In this document: positions 9,719 through 19,380 of the stretch, one piece after another
How the letters are laid out: every line of letters begins with the position of its first letter
How positions within the stretch are numbered: the first letter of the stretch is position 1
Translations under genes and position numbers: made by a program
Source of the DNA: Bacteroidales bacterium
GTDB taxonomy: Bacteria > Bacteroidota > Bacteroidia > Bacteroidales > Bacteroidaceae
Assembly (NCBI GenBank): GCA_015060885.1
Contig: SUXO01000015.1
Span: 1-48,281 of the forward strand
Reading direction: 5' to 3'
Length of the DNA: 48,281 nucleotides
Notes under the pieces: generated by a model
What the model saw: the letters and a program-made list of their open reading frames with translations, nothing else
The model's database searches: none
What the model was told of the DNA's origin: nothing

Positions 9719-10615
9719 ATGAAAAAAATAAAGATAGGCAAAGAGTTCATCGTGGGCTTTATTGGCATAATAGCCCTGTTGCTTATTTACCTGCTCATAA
9801 ACTTCTTCAAGGGGATTGACCTCTTCAAGGATGGCGAACGTTACTATGTGAAGTTCGACAACATCGGGCAAATGGTAAATTCGAGCCCCATCTACCTTAA
9901 CGGCTACAAGGCAGGCAATGTGCAAGGCATCACATACGATTTTGAGGATATGAGGAATGTCATTGTCACAATGGATATTGACAAAAGACTGCGCATACCC
10001 GCAGGAAGCTATGCCGAGGTGAACAACCATATGCTTGGCGGTTGCGACATAAACATAATACTTGCCGACAACCACAACTACATTAACCCCGGCGACACCA
10101 TTATGGGCCGTCTGAACAAGGGCGTGGCAGGCGAAATGGAGAATGCGATACCCACAATAAACAGGATGATTCCCAAAATAGATTCAATACTCACGTCGCT
10201 TAATACCCTGCTAGCCAACCCTGCGCTCGACAATTCGATTGATAATGTAGAGGTTATAACGGATGAGCTTGTGACTACGACCACCAGACTGAACCAACTG
10301 CTGGCCAACGATATTCCGCAGATTACAGGCTCTATGATTACAATTGAGGAGGATATACAGAAGGTGACATCACAGGTAAAGGATATCGACTACCAGGAGC
10401 TCTTTGCCTCGTTGCAGACAACAGCCGACAACCTTGAAAAGATTACCGCAGCCATAAACAATGGCGAAGGCACTGCCGGCAAACTGCTAAAAGACAGCGG
10501 GTTGTACCACAAGCTCGACAGCACCTGCACGGCGGCAAACGCACTGCTTACCGACCTTAAAGAGAACCCCAAACGATATGTGCATTTCTCGTTGTTCGGG
10601 GGGAAAAACAAATGA
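9719..10615 (+). CDS. MCE/MlaD-family lipid-transport protein
   Basis: A 298-residue protein with an N-terminal membrane anchor (residues about 12-29, FIVGFIGIIALLLIYLLINFF). A single MCE domain follows (about 37-118, YYVKFDNIGQMVNSSPIYLNGYKAG...). A long helical tail runs to the end. MCE proteins carry phospholipids between inner and outer membrane as the periplasmic part of Mla-type ABC systems. The permease and ATPase genes are not in this window. Genes of this type commonly follow an N-acetylmuramoyl-alanine amidase in Bacteroidales, as here. A strong hairpin starts at its stop codon. Confidence 0.85.
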   Translation: MKKIKIGKEFIVGFIGIIALLLIYLLINFFKGIDLFKDGERYYVKFDNIGQMVNSSPIYLNGYKAGNVQGITYDFEDMRNVIVTMDIDKRLRIPAGSYAEVNNHMLGGCDINIILADNHNYINPGDTIMGRLNKGVAGEMENAIPTINRMIPKIDSILTSLNTLLANPALDNSIDNVEVITDELVTTTTRLNQLLANDIPQITGSMITIEEDIQKVTSQVKDIDYQELFASLQTTADNLEKITAAINNGEGTAGKLLKDSGLYHKLDSTCTAANALLTDLKENPKRYVHFSLFGGKNK

Positions 10616-10661
10616 TACAAAGTGAGCAGATGGCTGATTCAACCATCTGCTCACTTTGTAT
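10615..10661. terminator. Strong hairpin terminator between convergent genes
   Basis: A perfect 19-bp inverted repeat (10615-10633 and 10643-10661, arms containing GTGAGCAGATGG) with a 9-base loop. It begins at the last base of the MCE-gene stop codon. The tail TTTCTC is only partly T-rich. It separates the + strand gene from the - strand gene ending at 10697. Confidence 0.8.
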
Positions 10662-10696
10662 TTCTCAGAATCAACAAATAAAACATTAAAGTTATT

Positions 10697-12301
10697 TCAC
10701 TTTATAAGACTTTTTTTCTTATACGAAACCCCATTTAGACTATCCACACCCACAACATCCATAATTGTATACATAATACTATCGGTACGGTAAGCAACGT
10801 CAATTGCGGCCTCCATCCTTTCCTGCAACAGCGGACGTTTATTTTTGAACAAAGGAGATGTATAAATCATTAAAGGGATATTGACAGCTGCGGCTTGCGA
10901 TTCTTTATTGGCAAAGATACCATGCCCTGCATAATCATTGGAACTATTAAAAATATCTTGGCCATGGTCGGATAAATAAACTAGTACAGCATCCTCTTTC
11001 TCAAATTTTTGCATAATCTCATACACAACATAGTCATTGTATAAAATGGAATTGTCATACTCCGAAAGAGTGGTTCTACTTTTTTGCGACAAATGAGGAT
11101 GAGATAGCACGTAATCCTCGGCATTAAATATTGCAAATTTCTCACTATAACGGGAAGAATATAAAACGTGTGAACCTTGCATATTTACAACAAGAAACTT
11201 TGGCGATGATTTATCGGCAATACTTTCATCTATCAAATGCAATAAACACTCATCATATCCCGACAATTCCTCTCTCTCATTAGCATACACTAATTTATCA
11301 CACAAAAGGGCAAAAGCGGTAACCTCATTATCGAACAAGCCTTCACGGTTTTGATTAGAAATCCATTCGGCACGATAACCGGCACGTTGCATTATCTCAA
11401 TAAGAGTTGGGTACTCGTACCACTTAACATTGGTCATTTCATCGACACAAGATGTCATTATCGACTTTACAGCCGGCACAGTTTTTGTATAAGCACTCTT
11501 AACATTATTATATACGACCAAACGTCCCTCATCGTTCATTTTACCTAATAAAGGGTTAGTTTTTTTATCATATCCATACAATGAACTTTGCTGTTTCGAG
11601 AAACTCTCACCGATTAATAGAACCACATATTCGGGTAAGTCACCGCTGCACACAACAACTGGATTTTGCCGATATTCATTTAAGTCCTAATTATCCATTC
11701 GTAATAGAAAATAGATATTGCCTAAAACCATTTTTCTCCATTGGACAACCGAAACTGATACTGATATCAGCACAAGTAAAGAGATGAAACAACGTAGAAA
11801 AGAATTAAACTCTATTCGCAACCTATTCAAATAATAATAAAGAAGAGAAAGAATAGATATCACAAATAACATTATAAATATCTTATCAATAGTCAGATAT
11901 GTTGTTAAATACTCTCTTGCTTCGTTACTGTTTGTACCACCGATCGCCGCAACCATATCAACGTGCAGAGTACTAAATGTCTCACCATACAAAATAACCA
12001 AATAGATATCGACTAAAAATTGTATTGCCGAAATTAGAAGAATAATAAATTTATATACACTCTTTAAATAACACGGCAAAAATAACACAGGTATGAATAG
12101 TATATAAGTTATAAAGAATGTAAAAATTATTTTTTGGATTGGACTCAATAGTGGGAACCCTCCATCAAAAAAAATATCAAGCCCACCTAACAGCACATAT
12201 ATCAATATAAAGAACACGGGCTGGACAGTAACAGGAGCTGATATAGCACATAAGTTTCTTAGAAACTGACTACTACATACGTTTCCAAACATTTTTTTCA
12301 T
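10697..12301 (-). pseudogene. EptA-like phosphoethanolamine transferase interrupted by a single in-frame TAG
   Basis: The pieces 11687-12301 (204 residues, about five membrane helices) and 10697-11686 are in the same reading frame. They are separated only by TAG at 11687-11689 (codon 205). After the TAG the frame continues DLNEYRQNPVVVCSGDLPEY and then the sulfatase-fold domain: LIGESFSKQQSSLYGY, NNVKSAYTKTVP with the likely nucleophile Thr, VVNMQGSH, VYLSDHGQD and GHGIF. Joined, the product is 533 sense codons, the normal size for inner-membrane EptA/CptA/OpgE enzymes that put phosphoethanolamine on lipid A or core sugars. Base composition is clearly more AT-rich than the genes on both sides, suggesting transfer. 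It follows the GHL10 gene by 27 bases on the same strand. Possible explanations are a nonsense mutation, a sequencing error or readthrough. Internal initiation at GTG 11651-11653 would give a soluble fragment only. Confidence 0.85.
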
Positions 12302-12328
12302 AGTACTTATACTTTAAATATACAATCC

Positions 12329-13990
12329 TTATTTTTTAAAAGTCGAACTCCACAGCACTCGGCCACTACGGTCGAGTGCTTTTATATTGTAGTGTCCTTT
12401 TGGCAGATTGCGCACTATCACACGGGTTGAATAACGCCCCGCAAATATCTTGCGGCCAAAAATATCGTATACCTCCAAACGTTGCCAACCGCTCTGCGGT
12501 GATGGGAGGGAGAGTTCTTGCAACGGCTCGTAAAGAGCCGCAATATTGCACTGCGACGGTTCACTCTCGCGGCCATAGGCATCGACCGCGGTAACGGCAA
12601 CCGAAACAGCCTTCGATGTGCGGCAAGGCCACACAAAAGAGGTGTCAACAAGATTTCCACACAACAGATTATCGATATTTTCCACATCCACAGTATCGCT
12701 CAACGATGCATAGACATTGTACTTCACCCGCGGATGGCCCTCAACAGCCTCTACTGCCTGCCACGACAAGCAAAGCGTGTCGTTCACCTTTTTCAACGAC
12801 AAGGAGGGCTTGCCGGGAAGCGGTGCCGCAGCCCATTCCATAGGTGGTACAAGAGCCTGTTTGCCATAGACGGCAGCATAGATTCCTTTTCCGTTTTCAA
12901 GCAGATGGGCGGTGCGGAAAAGTGCAGTGCCGGCAGTCCCTGCCGAGCGCGAGGTGCATAGCTGACGTGTTATTTCAGTGGGGCTCCAACCGCCATACTC
13001 CCGCAACAGGCGATAGATGCCTATACCGGGTACTATGTGACGGCCGAAGGAGTTTTCCTGCCAATCACGCACAAAGGGATAGAAGTTGTTGCCCTTGAAA
13101 TAGAGCATCGGGAAGAGGATATCCATTATACCTTCGCGCAGCCACTCCTGTGCCTCCTGGAATACAGCATCGCGAGCATTCCACCCATAAGAACTGTAAG
13201 AGGCAAGGTCACGATATTTGCCGAGCGGAGAACAGCTTACTCTCACCCAGGGCTTAATGGATTTCACGGTGGAATATACTTTGCGTGCCACATCGGTGAC
13301 ATTCTTCCGTCGCCAGGCTGCAAGCGATAGTCCTTTGCCGTGAAGACGGTACCATTTTTCATCGGGGTAACCCACAGTGCGATCGGGGTAGCGTATGTAG
13401 TCGAGGTGCAGGCCGTCAACATCGTAACGCGACACTATCTCGCCGACAAGGTTGCACAGATAGCCGGCTGTTGCAGGGTTGCCCGGCTCCATATACCAGT
13501 TTCCCTTATACGGGGTGCACAAAGCACGATTCTTTCGAGTGAGCGACATTTTGCCCATACGCTTTATATGCTCGTTCTTGCCCAATGGGAAAGCCACTAC
13601 CCAGGCGTGCAACTGCATACCCCGCCTGTGGCACTCCTTTATGGCAAATGCCAGAGGGTCGTATAGCGGTGAACGCCCCTCAACTCCTGTAAAAACGTGA
13701 GAAAAGGGCTCTATTGCCGAAGGATACGCAACATCGCCACGCACACGAACCTGCATAAGAACGGTATTTACATTGAGTGATTGCAGCGAATCGAGGATGA
13801 GCGTAAGTTCGCGCTGCTGCGCAAGCGTGTCGGCAGGGACTTTCACTTGCACTCTGGGCCAGTCGAGGTTTTCTATGGCAGTGAGCCACACAGCACGGTA
13901 TTCATACTTGGGAAGATGGGAATATTGTGCCGCCGACAGCAATGGGAACAGGAGAAAAAATATGATTGTTATATATTTAAGTGCCTTCAT
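12329..13990 (-). CDS. Secreted GHL10-type (DUF187) glycoside hydrolase-like protein
   Basis: A 553-residue protein. Residues 1-22 are a signal peptide (MKALKYITIIFFLLFPLLSAAQ). A TIM-barrel GHL10 domain spans about residues 28-330, with EYRAVWLTAIENLDWP, the LHAWVVAFPLG strand, DVDGLHLDYIRYPDRTVG (candidate catalytic Asp) and DILFPMLYFKG. The C-terminal 200 residues look like a fibronectin-III-like domain followed by a sorting-type tail (LEVYDIFGRKIFAGRYS...GHYNIKALD). The substrate is unknown; family members act on or near cell-wall or extracellular glycans. It is the upstream partner of the interrupted EptA-like gene. Its GC-rich composition differs sharply from that gene. Confidence 0.85.
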   Translation of the reverse strand: MKALKYITIIFFLLFPLLSAAQYSHLPKYEYRAVWLTAIENLDWPRVQVKVPADTLAQQRELTLILDSLQSLNVNTVLMQVRVRGDVAYPSAIEPFSHVFTGVEGRSPLYDPLAFAIKECHRRGMQLHAWVVAFPLGKNEHIKRMGKMSLTRKNRALCTPYKGNWYMEPGNPATAGYLCNLVGEIVSRYDVDGLHLDYIRYPDRTVGYPDEKWYRLHGKGLSLAAWRRKNVTDVARKVYSTVKSIKPWVRVSCSPLGKYRDLASYSSYGWNARDAVFQEAQEWLREGIMDILFPMLYFKGNNFYPFVRDWQENSFGRHIVPGIGIYRLLREYGGWSPTEITRQLCTSRSAGTAGTALFRTAHLLENGKGIYAAVYGKQALVPPMEWAAAPLPGKPSLSLKKVNDTLCLSWQAVEAVEGHPRVKYNVYASLSDTVDVENIDNLLCGNLVDTSFVWPCRTSKAVSVAVTAVDAYGRESEPSQCNIAALYEPLQELSLPSPQSGWQRLEVYDIFGRKIFAGRYSTRVIVRNLPKGHYNIKALDRSGRVLWSSTFKK

Positions 13991-14005
13991 AAATAAAAAA
14001 TATCA

Positions 14006-14013
14006 CAAATGTA
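14006..14013 (-). promoter_or_regulatory. -7 promoter element for the GHL10 gene
   Basis: On the minus strand this reads TACATTTG, a match to TAnnTTTG, 16 bases upstream of the ATG at 13990. No convincing -33 box is visible. Confidence 0.5.
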
Positions 14014-14050
14014 ATCATTTTTAGGCACGAAGTATGGGTATTATTCATAA

Positions 14051-14066
14051 TAAATTTGTATTTTTG
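14051..14066 (+). promoter_or_regulatory. Two adjacent -7 promoter elements for the pyruvate oxidoreductase gene
   Basis: TAAATTTG (14051-14058) and TATTTTTG (14059-14066) lie back to back and both fit TAnnTTTG. They sit 83-98 bases before the ATG at 14149. They rule out the longer frame starting at 14056, which would begin inside the promoter. Confidence 0.55.
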
Positions 14067-14148
14067 TATGATTTTAGAGATGCAGTGCAGAAAAGCATTG
14101 CTCGCTATAAGGGATAATAGTTTATTTTCACATAATTTTAATTGCACT

Positions 14149-17100
14149 ATGACAAAAGCAAAGAAATTTATCACTTGTGACGGAAACCAGGCCGCAGCTC
14201 ACATTGCGTACATGTTTTCCGAGGTAGCAGCCATCTACCCCATCACTCCTTCATCGACAATGGCGGAGTATGTTGACGAATGGGCTGCCCAGGGCCGTAA
14301 GAACCTCTTCGGCGAAACAGTTTTGGTTCAGGAGATGCAGTCGGAAGGCGGTGCCGCAGGTGCCCTTCACGGTTCACTGCAAGCAGGTGCACTCACAACA
14401 ACCTTCACGGCATCACAGGGATTGCTGCTTATGATCCCCAACATGTACAAGGTTGCAGGCGAAATGCTCCCCAGCGTATTCCACGTATCGGCACGTTCAT
14501 TGGCCGGCAGCTCACTCAGCATCTTCGGTGACCACATGGACGTTATGGCTTGCCGCCAGACAGGTTTTGCCATGCTTGCCGAGGGTTCGGTACAGGAGGT
14601 TATGGACCTTGCCGCAGTTGCTCACCTTTCAACAATCAAGAGCCGCATTCCTTTCCTCAACTTCTTCGATGGATTCCGTACATCACACGAGATTCAGAAG
14701 ATTGAGCTTTTGGAGCAGGAGGATATAGCTCCTCTGGTTGACTGGGATGGCATACAGGCATTCCGCAACGCAGCGTTGAGCCCCTCTTCACCCGTTGTTC
14801 GCGGTACAGCAGAGCAGCCCGAAACATTCTTCGCTCACAAAGAGGTTGTAAACAAGTTCTACGATGCAGTACCCGACATCGTTGCCGACTATATGAACCA
14901 GATTTCTGAAATCACAGGCCGCAAATATGCTCCCTTCACATACTATGGTGCCGAGGATGCCGACCGCGTGATTATCGTAATGGGTTCGGCAACAGAGGCT
15001 GCAAAAGAGGCTATCGACTACCTCACAGCAAAAGGCGAGAAAGTCGGCCTCATCAGTGTTCACCTCTACCGTCCCTTCTCACTCAAATACCTTGCAGCCG
15101 TTACTCCCAAGAGCGTTAAGCGCATAGCAGTGCTCGACCGCACAAAAGAGCCCGGCTCAAACGGCGAGCCCTTGTACCTCGACGTTGTTGAGGCATTCTC
15201 AAGCTGCGAGGAGTTGAAGGCTATCAACCCCACTATCGTAGGCGGCCGCTTCGGTATCGGTTCTTGCGACACCACACCTGCGATTATCATGTCAATCTAC
15301 GAGAACCTCGCATTGCCCAAACCCAAGAACCACTTCACAGTAGGTATCGAGGATGACGTCACATTCACTTCACTTCCCAAGAAGGAGGAGATTGCTGTTG
15401 TTGACGGCATGTTCGAGGCTAAATTCTACGGTTTGGGTGCCGACGGTACAGTGGGTGCCAACAAGAACTCTATCAAGATTATCGGTGAGAACACCGACAA
15501 GCACTGTCAGGCATATTTCTCTTACGACTCGAAGAAGTCGGGAGGTTTCACCTGCTCACACTTGCGTTTCGGTGACAAACCCATTCGTTCTACATACCTG
15601 GTGAACACACCTAACTTCGTGGCTTGCCACGTACAGGCTTACCTGCGTATGTACGATGTAATCCGCGGTTTGCAGAAGGGCGGTACATTCCTGCTCAACA
15701 CCGTATGGGATGGCGAGGAACTCGTTAAGAACCTCCCCAACGACATAAAGAGATATTTCGCAGAAAACAATATCACTGTTTACTACATTAACGCTACAAA
15801 GATTGCCCAGGAGATTGGACTCGGCAACCGCACAAACACAATCTTGCAGAGTGCATTCTTCCGCATCACAGAGGTTATCCCCGTTGACCTTGCCATCGAG
15901 CAGATGAAGAAGTTCATCGTGAAGTCTTACGGCAAGAAGGGACAGGATGTCGTTGACAAGAACAACGCTGCTGTTGAGCGCGGTGGCGAGTACAAACAGC
16001 TTGTTGTTGATGCAGCTTGGGCAAACCTCCCCGCTGATGTCGAGGAGACAAGAGAAGAGCCCGAATTCATCACAAAGATTGTTCGCACAATCAATGCACA
16101 GAAGGGTGACACCCTCCCCGTTTCGGCTTACTTGCCAATTGCCGACGGTACTTGGCCTCTTGGCACATCGGCTTACGAGAAACGCGGCGTGAGCGCTTTC
16201 GTTCCCAAATGGGATGCCGAAAAGTGTATCCAGTGTAACAGATGTTCATACGTTTGTCCTCACGGCTGTATCCGTCCCTTCGTAATGGACGAGAACGAAG
16301 CCGCAGGCCTCAACGCCGACAAGATTGAGATGAAGGCTCCCGCAGCATTCAAGGGTATGCAGTTCCGCATTCAAGTGGGCGTACTCGACTGTCTTGGTTG
16401 CGGCAACTGTGTCGATGTCTGCCCCGGCAACCCCAAACTCGGCGGTTCAGCTCTTACAATGGTATCGCTCGAACAGGAGAGAGGCGAGGCTGCAAACTGG
16501 GATTACTGCGTTAAGAACGTCAAGAGCAAACAAGAGCTCATCGACATCAAGAGCAACCCCAAGAACTCACAGTTCGCTACTCCTTTGTTCCAGTTCTCCG
16601 GTGCCTGCTCGGGTTGCGGTGAAACACCTTATGTAAAACTCATCACACAGCTCTTCGGTGAGCGTGAGATTGTTGCCAATGCAACAGGTTGTTCTTCAAT
16701 CTACACTGCATCGGTTCCCTCAATCCCCTACACAACCAACGAGAAGGGCGAAGGACCCGCTTGGGGTAACTCACTCTTCGAGGACTTCTGCGAGTATGGT
16801 CTGGGTATGAAACTTGCCGAGAACAAGATGCGCGAGCGTTTGACAACACTCTTCACCGAACTCACACAGTGCAGCTGCGCTAGCGAGGAGTTGAAGGGCT
16901 TGGCACAGCAGTGGCTCGACAACAAGTTCAGCGGCGATGTTACAAAGGCTATCGCACCCGCTATCATCGCAGCTTGCGAGGCTTCGGAGTGCGAGACCTG
17001 CAAGAAGATTCTTGCCATCAAACAGTACATCGTTAAGCGTTCACAGTGGATTATCGGTGGTGACGGTGCCTCTTACGACATTGGTTACGGCGGTCTCGAC

Positions 17101-17706
17101 CACGTAATTGCATCGGGCGAGGACATCAACCTCCTTGTACTCGATACCGAGGTTTACTCGAACACCGGTGGACAGGCTTCAAAATCTACTCCTCTCGGTG
17201 CTATCGCCAAGTTTGCCGCTTCGGGTAAACGTATCCGCAAGAAAGACCTTGGTATGATTGCTACAACATACGGCTATGTATACGTTGCACAGATTGCAAT
17301 GGGTGCAAGCTACGACCAGTGCTTGAAGGCTATCCGTGAGGCCGAGGCTTATCCCGGTCCCTCATTGGTTATCGCTTATGCTCCCTGTATCAACCACGGT
17401 ATCAAGAAGGGTATGGGCAAGGCACAGGCCGAGCAGCAGGCAGCCGTTGAGTGCGGTTACTGGCACTTGTGGCGTTACAACCCCGCTCTCGAAGAGGAAG
17501 GCAAGAACCCCTTCACACTCGACAGCAAGGAACCCCAGTGGGATAAGTTCCAGGCATTCCTCCAAGGCGAGGTTCGCTATGCAGCTCTTGCAAAGCAGTT
17601 CCCCGCAGAGGCACAGGAGCTGTTCGATGCAGCCGAGGGTATGGCCAAGAAACGCTATTCAAGCTACCAGCGTATGGCTAAACTTGATTGGACAAAAGAG
17701 GATTAA
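14149..17706 (+). CDS. nifJ: Pyruvate:ferredoxin (flavodoxin) oxidoreductase
   Basis: A 1185-residue homodimeric-type PFOR converting pyruvate, CoA and oxidised ferredoxin to acetyl-CoA, CO2 and reduced ferredoxin. It is a central enzyme of anaerobic metabolism. Domains in order: N-terminal pyrimidine-binding domain (AAIYPITPSSTMAEYVDEW), domain II with the YRPFS region, and the gamma-like domain (GLGADGTVGANKNS). A two-[4Fe-4S] ferredoxin domain follows (CIQCNRCSYVCPHGC and CLGCGNCVDVCPGNP). The thiamine-diphosphate domain has CSGCGETPY, GDGASYDIGYGG and DTEVYSNTGGQ. Start chosen at MTKAKKFITCDGNQ because the longer frame begins in the promoter. Monocistronic, closed by a strong terminator. 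Codon use (many -C and -G preferred codons) fits high expression. Confidence 0.95.
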   Translation: MTKAKKFITCDGNQAAAHIAYMFSEVAAIYPITPSSTMAEYVDEWAAQGRKNLFGETVLVQEMQSEGGAAGALHGSLQAGALTTTFTASQGLLLMIPNMYKVAGEMLPSVFHVSARSLAGSSLSIFGDHMDVMACRQTGFAMLAEGSVQEVMDLAAVAHLSTIKSRIPFLNFFDGFRTSHEIQKIELLEQEDIAPLVDWDGIQAFRNAALSPSSPVVRGTAEQPETFFAHKEVVNKFYDAVPDIVADYMNQISEITGRKYAPFTYYGAEDADRVIIVMGSATEAAKEAIDYLTAKGEKVGLISVHLYRPFSLKYLAAVTPKSVKRIAVLDRTKEPGSNGEPLYLDVVEAFSSCEELKAINPTIVGGRFGIGSCDTTPAIIMSIYENLALPKPKNHFTVGIEDDVTFTSLPKKEEIAVVDGMFEAKFYGLGADGTVGANKNSIKIIGENTDKHCQAYFSYDSKKSGGFTCSHLRFGDKPIRSTYLVNTPNFVACHVQAYLRMYDVIRGLQKGGTFLLNTVWDGEELVKNLPNDIKRYFAENNITVYYINATKIAQEIGLGNRTNTILQSAFFRITEVIPVDLAIEQMKKFIVKSYGKKGQDVVDKNNAAVERGGEYKQLVVDAAWANLPADVEETREEPEFITKIVRTINAQKGDTLPVSAYLPIADGTWPLGTSAYEKRGVSAFVPKWDAEKCIQCNRCSYVCPHGCIRPFVMDENEAAGLNADKIEMKAPAAFKGMQFRIQVGVLDCLGCGNCVDVCPGNPKLGGSALTMVSLEQERGEAANWDYCVKNVKSKQELIDIKSNPKNSQFATPLFQFSGACSGCGETPYVKLITQLFGEREIVANATGCSSIYTASVPSIPYTTNEKGEGPAWGNSLFEDFCEYGLGMKLAENKMRERLTTLFTELTQCSCASEELKGLAQQWLDNKFSGDVTKAIAPAIIAACEASECETCKKILAIKQYIVKRSQWIIGGDGASYDIGYGGLDHVIASGEDINLLVLDTEVYSNTGGQASKSTPLGAIAKFAASGKRIRKKDLGMIATTYGYVYVAQIAMGASYDQCLKAIREAEAYPGPSLVIAYAPCINHGIKKGMGKAQAEQQAAVECGYWHLWRYNPALEEEGKNPFTLDSKEPQWDKFQAFLQGEVRYAALAKQFPAEAQELFDAAEGMAKKRYSSYQRMAKLDWTKED

Positions 17707-17732
17707 TCCTTTTTATCGACCATAACACAAAG

Positions 17733-17766
17733 AGCCCCTCCACCGCGCGGTGGAGGGGCTTGTTTT
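17733..17766 (+). terminator. Rho-independent terminator
   Basis: A perfect 28-base palindrome (arms of 14, starting AGCCCCTCCACCGC, 17733-17760) is followed by TGTTTTT. It terminates the pyruvate oxidoreductase transcript. Confidence 0.9.
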
Positions 17767-17853
17767 TACTCACACAAAAAACACAGTTGCAAGAACCAAT
17801 AAAGGCACGGAAACGTTCTTATTGAGAACATTATTAACCAAAACCTTTATAAT

Positions 17854-19311
17854 ATGTCTTCAACTATGAGTAAAAGTGTAAAACTGGGAGTAATAACGCT
17901 CGCCATTATGAACGTAACAGCCGTGGTATCGCTGCGCGGACTCCCTGCCGAAGCCGAATACGGCATAAGTTCGGCCTTCTACTACCTGTTTGCTGCTATT
18001 GTGTTTCTAATCCCCACCTCGTTCGTGGCAGCAGAGCTTGCCGCCATGTTCCAGGACAAGCAGGGCGGTGTTTTCCGCTGGGTGGGCGAGGCATTCGGCA
18101 AGAGAATAGGATTTCTCGCCATATGGCTGCAATGGGTAGAGAGTACAATATGGTACCCCACCGTGCTCACTTTCGGTGCAGTGGCCCTTGCATTTATCGG
18201 GAGCAACAGTGCCGAGGATATGAACCTTGCATCGAACAAGATGTACACGCTTGCCGTTGTACTGATAATCTACTGGGCTGCCACCTTCATCTCGCTCAAA
18301 GGACTTGGCTGGGTGAGCAAGGTTGCTAAAATTGGCGGATTGGTGGGAACCATTATCCCGGCCTTTCTGCTTATGATTCTTGCCGTAATATACCTTGCAA
18401 GCGGCGGCACATCGCAAATGGATTTCGGAGGTGATTTCTTCCCCAACATCACAAAACTCGACAACCTTGTGCTTGCGTCGGGAATATTCCTCTTCTATGC
18501 AGGTATGGAGATGACGGGTATACACGTGAAGGATATGAATAACCCTGCAAAGGAGTATCCCAGAGCGGTGTTCATTGGTGCCATAATTACAGTGATCATC
18601 TTTGTGCTTGGCACATTCTCGCTGGGCATCATTATACCGCAGAAGGATATAAACCTTACACAGAGCCTGCTTGTTGGTTTCGACAACTATTTCAAATACA
18701 TACACGCATCGTGGCTATCGCCCATAATTGCCGTTGCTCTTGCTTTCGGTGTGCTTGCAGGCGTGCTTACTTGGGTTTCGGGCCCTTCAAAAGGTATCTA
18801 TGCGGTGGGCAAAGCCGGCTATCTGCCACCTTTTATGCAGAAAGCCAACAGCCTGGGCGTACAGAAGAACATTCTGCTTATACAGGGTGCAGCCGTAACA
18901 CTTTTGAGCCTGTTGTTCGTGGTTATGCCATCGGTACAGAGTTTCTACCAGATTCTTTCGCAGCTCACGGTGCTGTTGTACCTTATAATGTACCTGCTGA
19001 TGTTTGCAGCAGCAATTTATTTGCGATACAGTATGAAGGATACGCCTCGCCCCTTCCGCTTGGGCAAGAAAGGCAACTGCGTTATGTGGATTGTTTCGGG
19101 TGTAGGTTTCCTGGGCAGCCTGCTCGCCTTTGTATTGAGTTTTATTCCCCCTGCACAAATTGCAGTAGGCAGCAATGCCACCTGGTACTCGGTGCTTATA
19201 ATCGGCTGCCTTGTGGTTGTGGTTGTACCTTTTATAATATATGCAATGCGCAAGCCGCATTGGGTGGACAAGGAGTCGCAGTTCGAACCTTTCCACGACG
19301 AGAAGCAATAG
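17854..19311 (+). CDS. APC-family amino-acid permease, GadC (glutamate:GABA antiporter)-like
   Basis: A 485-residue inner-membrane protein with about 12 predicted helices. The first helix region (LGVITLAIMNVTAVVSLRGLP) and WLQWVESTIWYPTVLTF fit the GadC/amino-acid antiporter branch of the APC superfamily. GVLTWVSGPSKGI sits in the second inverted repeat. GadC-like proteins exchange an amino acid for its decarboxylation product and support acid resistance. No decarboxylase or glutaminase gene is adjacent, so the substrate is open. The start could be either of two Met codons (17854 or 17866). It ends in TAG, which matters for interpreting the TAG inside the EptA-like gene. A 50-base palindrome follows. 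Confidence 0.85.
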   Translation: MSSTMSKSVKLGVITLAIMNVTAVVSLRGLPAEAEYGISSAFYYLFAAIVFLIPTSFVAAELAAMFQDKQGGVFRWVGEAFGKRIGFLAIWLQWVESTIWYPTVLTFGAVALAFIGSNSAEDMNLASNKMYTLAVVLIIYWAATFISLKGLGWVSKVAKIGGLVGTIIPAFLLMILAVIYLASGGTSQMDFGGDFFPNITKLDNLVLASGIFLFYAGMEMTGIHVKDMNNPAKEYPRAVFIGAIITVIIFVLGTFSLGIIIPQKDINLTQSLLVGFDNYFKYIHASWLSPIIAVALAFGVLAGVLTWVSGPSKGIYAVGKAGYLPPFMQKANSLGVQKNILLIQGAAVTLLSLLFVVMPSVQSFYQILSQLTVLLYLIMYLLMFAAAIYLRYSMKDTPRPFRLGKKGNCVMWIVSGVGFLGSLLAFVLSFIPPAQIAVGSNATWYSVLIIGCLVVVVVPFIIYAMRKPHWVDKESQFEPFHDEKQ

Positions 19312-19316
19312 TCTTA

Positions 19317-19366
19317 TACAAGACAGTATCCCCGGAACCAATTGGTTCCGGGGATACTGTCTTGTA
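19317..19366. terminator. Loopless 50-base perfect palindrome between convergent genes
   Basis: Arms of 25 bases each (19317-19341 and 19342-19366, centre CCAATTGG). It lies 6 bases after the permease stop and 15 bases before the ABC transporter stop on the other strand. There is no U-tract on either side. A shared bidirectional terminator is the likeliest role. Confidence 0.65.
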
Positions 19367-19380
19367 ATACGGATGCTCGC

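Noticed and set aside
11687-11689. Genome-wide reassignment of TAG, or pyrrolysine
   Set aside because: The permease gene ends at TAG 19309-19311, directly before a terminator palindrome. No pyl genes or recoding signals are visible.
10697-12301. Two separate genes (membrane protein plus soluble sulfatase-like protein)
   Set aside because: The frame is continuous through a single TAG, and the sequence between the TAG and the GTG at 11653 is clearly coding-like. One interrupted gene is simpler.
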